A stretch of 5,844 bases of DNA from an uncultured Fretibacterium sp. (GTDB lineage Bacteria > Synergistota > Synergistia > Synergistales > Aminobacteriaceae). Below are positions 5,464-5,844 of this stretch, piece by piece. Below the pieces are notes generated by a model. That model was not told where the DNA came from, searched no databases, and was given only the letters and a program-made list of their open reading frames with translations. The position numbers and the translations under genes are program-made. How positions within the stretch are numbered: position 1 is the first letter of the stretch; the number at the start of each line of letters is the position of its first letter. The stretch is from the NCBI RefSeq assembly GCF_938040765.1, contig NZ_CALIAA010000027.1, positions 1 through 5,844 of the forward strand, in the 5' to 3' direction.

Positions 5464-5844
5464 GATCCCCACCCGGCGCAGGAGCGCCGCCGCCCTTTCC
5501 TCCGCCTCGCGCCGCGGCGTGCCGAAGTGGTGGCGCATCCCCTCCGTGAGCTGTGCCCCGATGGACATCGTCGGGTCGAGCGACGTCATGGGGTCCTGAA
5601 AGACCATGGCGATTCGTTTCCCCGCCAGCTCCCGGCGGATTTCGGCCTGGGACATGTCCATGATGTGCCAGACGCCTCCGTCGGGAGGCATGAAGTCGAT
5701 CGTCCCGCTCTCCAACTTGCCGTTGCTGCTCAGGATGCCCATGACGGCCTTCATGGTGACCGACTTTCCGGAGCCGGACTCCCCGACGATGGCCAGCGTC
5801 TCTCCGCGGCGCAGGTCGAGGTCCACGCCGCGAATCGCGTTCAC
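4663..5844 (-). CDS. In-frame fusion: truncated OppD/DppD-type ABC ATPase N-terminus joined to a SirTM-like Sir2 protein (5' partial)
   Basis: One uninterrupted frame of at least 393 codons runs off the right edge. The codon at the edge is GTG, but OppD-type proteins normally have some 20 further residues, so the true start is outside. Residues 1-127 belong to an oligopeptide/dipeptide importer ATPase: Walker A GESGSGKS (21-28), and Q-loop FQDPMTSLDP (82-91), the hallmark of this subfamily. The frame then changes family at LLRRVGI / AEADAVVV without stop or frameshift. The ATPase signature, Walker B and C-terminal peptide-transporter region are all absent, so this half cannot be a working ATPase. 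Residues 128-393 are a Sir2-family protein lacking perhaps 20-25 N-terminal residues. Either a genomic deletion fused two genes, or the join is a sequencing/assembly chimera. No independent start with a ribosome binding site was found for the Sir2 half near the junction. Confidence 0.8.
   Translation of the reverse strand: MNAIRGVDLDLRRGETLAIVGESGSGKSVTMKAVMGILSSNGKLESGTIDFMPPDGGVWHIMDMSQAEIRRELAGKRIAMVFQDPMTSLDPTMSIGAQLTEGMRHHFGTPRREAEERAAALLRRVGIAEADAVVVGAGSGLSTASGMTYSGERFESNFADFIGRYGYRDMYTAGFYPYPTPEEYWAYWSRYIHLNRYAQDAGPAYRRLRALMSGKDCFVITTNVDHCFQKAGFDELRLFCTQGDYGLWQCAKPCHQRTYDNEAPVRRMVAEQRDMRIPTELIPRCPRCGGPMANNLRSDDTFVEDEAWRLAAGRYWDFLRGHEGARLLFLELGVGWNTPGIIKYPFWRMAVKNERAVYACVNLGEAAAPRELEGRSILVDGDIGEVLRELEEA
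5464..5844 (-). pseudogene. oppD/dppD-like ATPase fragment (N-terminal part only)
   Basis: This segment encodes the beginning of the nucleotide-binding domain of a peptide ABC transporter ATPase, from just after the first strand (NAIRGVDLDLRRGE) through Walker A and the Q-loop to the helical region ending LLRRVGI. In full-length relatives this is followed by an FSGGMRQR-type signature and Walker B, which are missing. Residues 52-62 (MPPDGGVWHIM) form an insertion-like loop common in this subfamily. The upstream part and any partner peptide-permease genes lie outside the window. Called a fragment because half of the ATP site is absent. Confidence 0.75.

Noticed and set aside
1..5844. tRNA, rRNA, CRISPR arrays, insertion sequences or attachment sites
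   Set aside because: Read for all of these; no repeat-spacer array, transposase, terminal inverted repeats or RNA gene signature was seen.

Overview
The window is GC-rich bacterial DNA with densely packed genes, long shadow reading frames on the opposite strands, and AT-rich sequence only just upstream of genes. The species is not decided by the sequence. The metal-binding protein has a cleavable-looking signal peptide with no lipoprotein cysteine, which suggests a diderm (two-membrane) cell. The transporter closely resembles the TroABCD system of spirochaetes. A high-GC diderm anaerobe such as a member of Synergistota is my best guess, at low to moderate confidence.

Region 1 (1-3800, + strand) is a complete four-gene metal-uptake operon of the troABCD / ABC-3 type: periplasmic binding protein (112-1032), ATPase (1078-1812), first permease (1809-2693) and second permease (2677-3762). 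The ATPase and both permeases are joined by overlaps of 4 and 17 bases. The second permease carries a cytoplasmic tail of about 85 residues that looks like a winged helix-turn-helix. A 24-bp imperfect palindrome at 21-44 is a candidate operator. A strong hairpin at 3766-3795 closes the operon and probably also stops the convergent gene from the right. The 45-base troA-troB gap contains a 16-bp tandem duplication.

Region 2 (3872-4501, - strand) is a small Rossmann-fold NAD(P)H-binding protein of the COG2910 / atypical SDR kind, with a strong ribosome binding site that fixes its start.

Region 3 (4663-5844, - strand, running off the right edge) is the odd part. It is one open frame whose first ~127 residues are the N-terminal part of an oligopeptide ABC transporter ATPase (OppD/DppD type: Walker A and Q-loop, but no signature motif or Walker B). 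The remaining ~266 residues are a nearly complete Sir2-family protein of the SirTM-like (macrodomain-linked, putative protein ADP-ribosyltransferase) class. The join is in frame near 5460-5470. It is either a real gene fusion or deletion, or a chimeric read/assembly join, and this is the main thing in the window to verify.

Functionally, the operon would bring Mn(II)/Zn(II) across the inner membrane using periplasmic capture, ATP hydrolysis and a heteromeric permease. The two minus-strand genes share only a nicotinamide-nucleotide theme, and no operon partner typical of SirTM (macrodomain, GcvH-like carrier, lipoate ligase) lies in the window.
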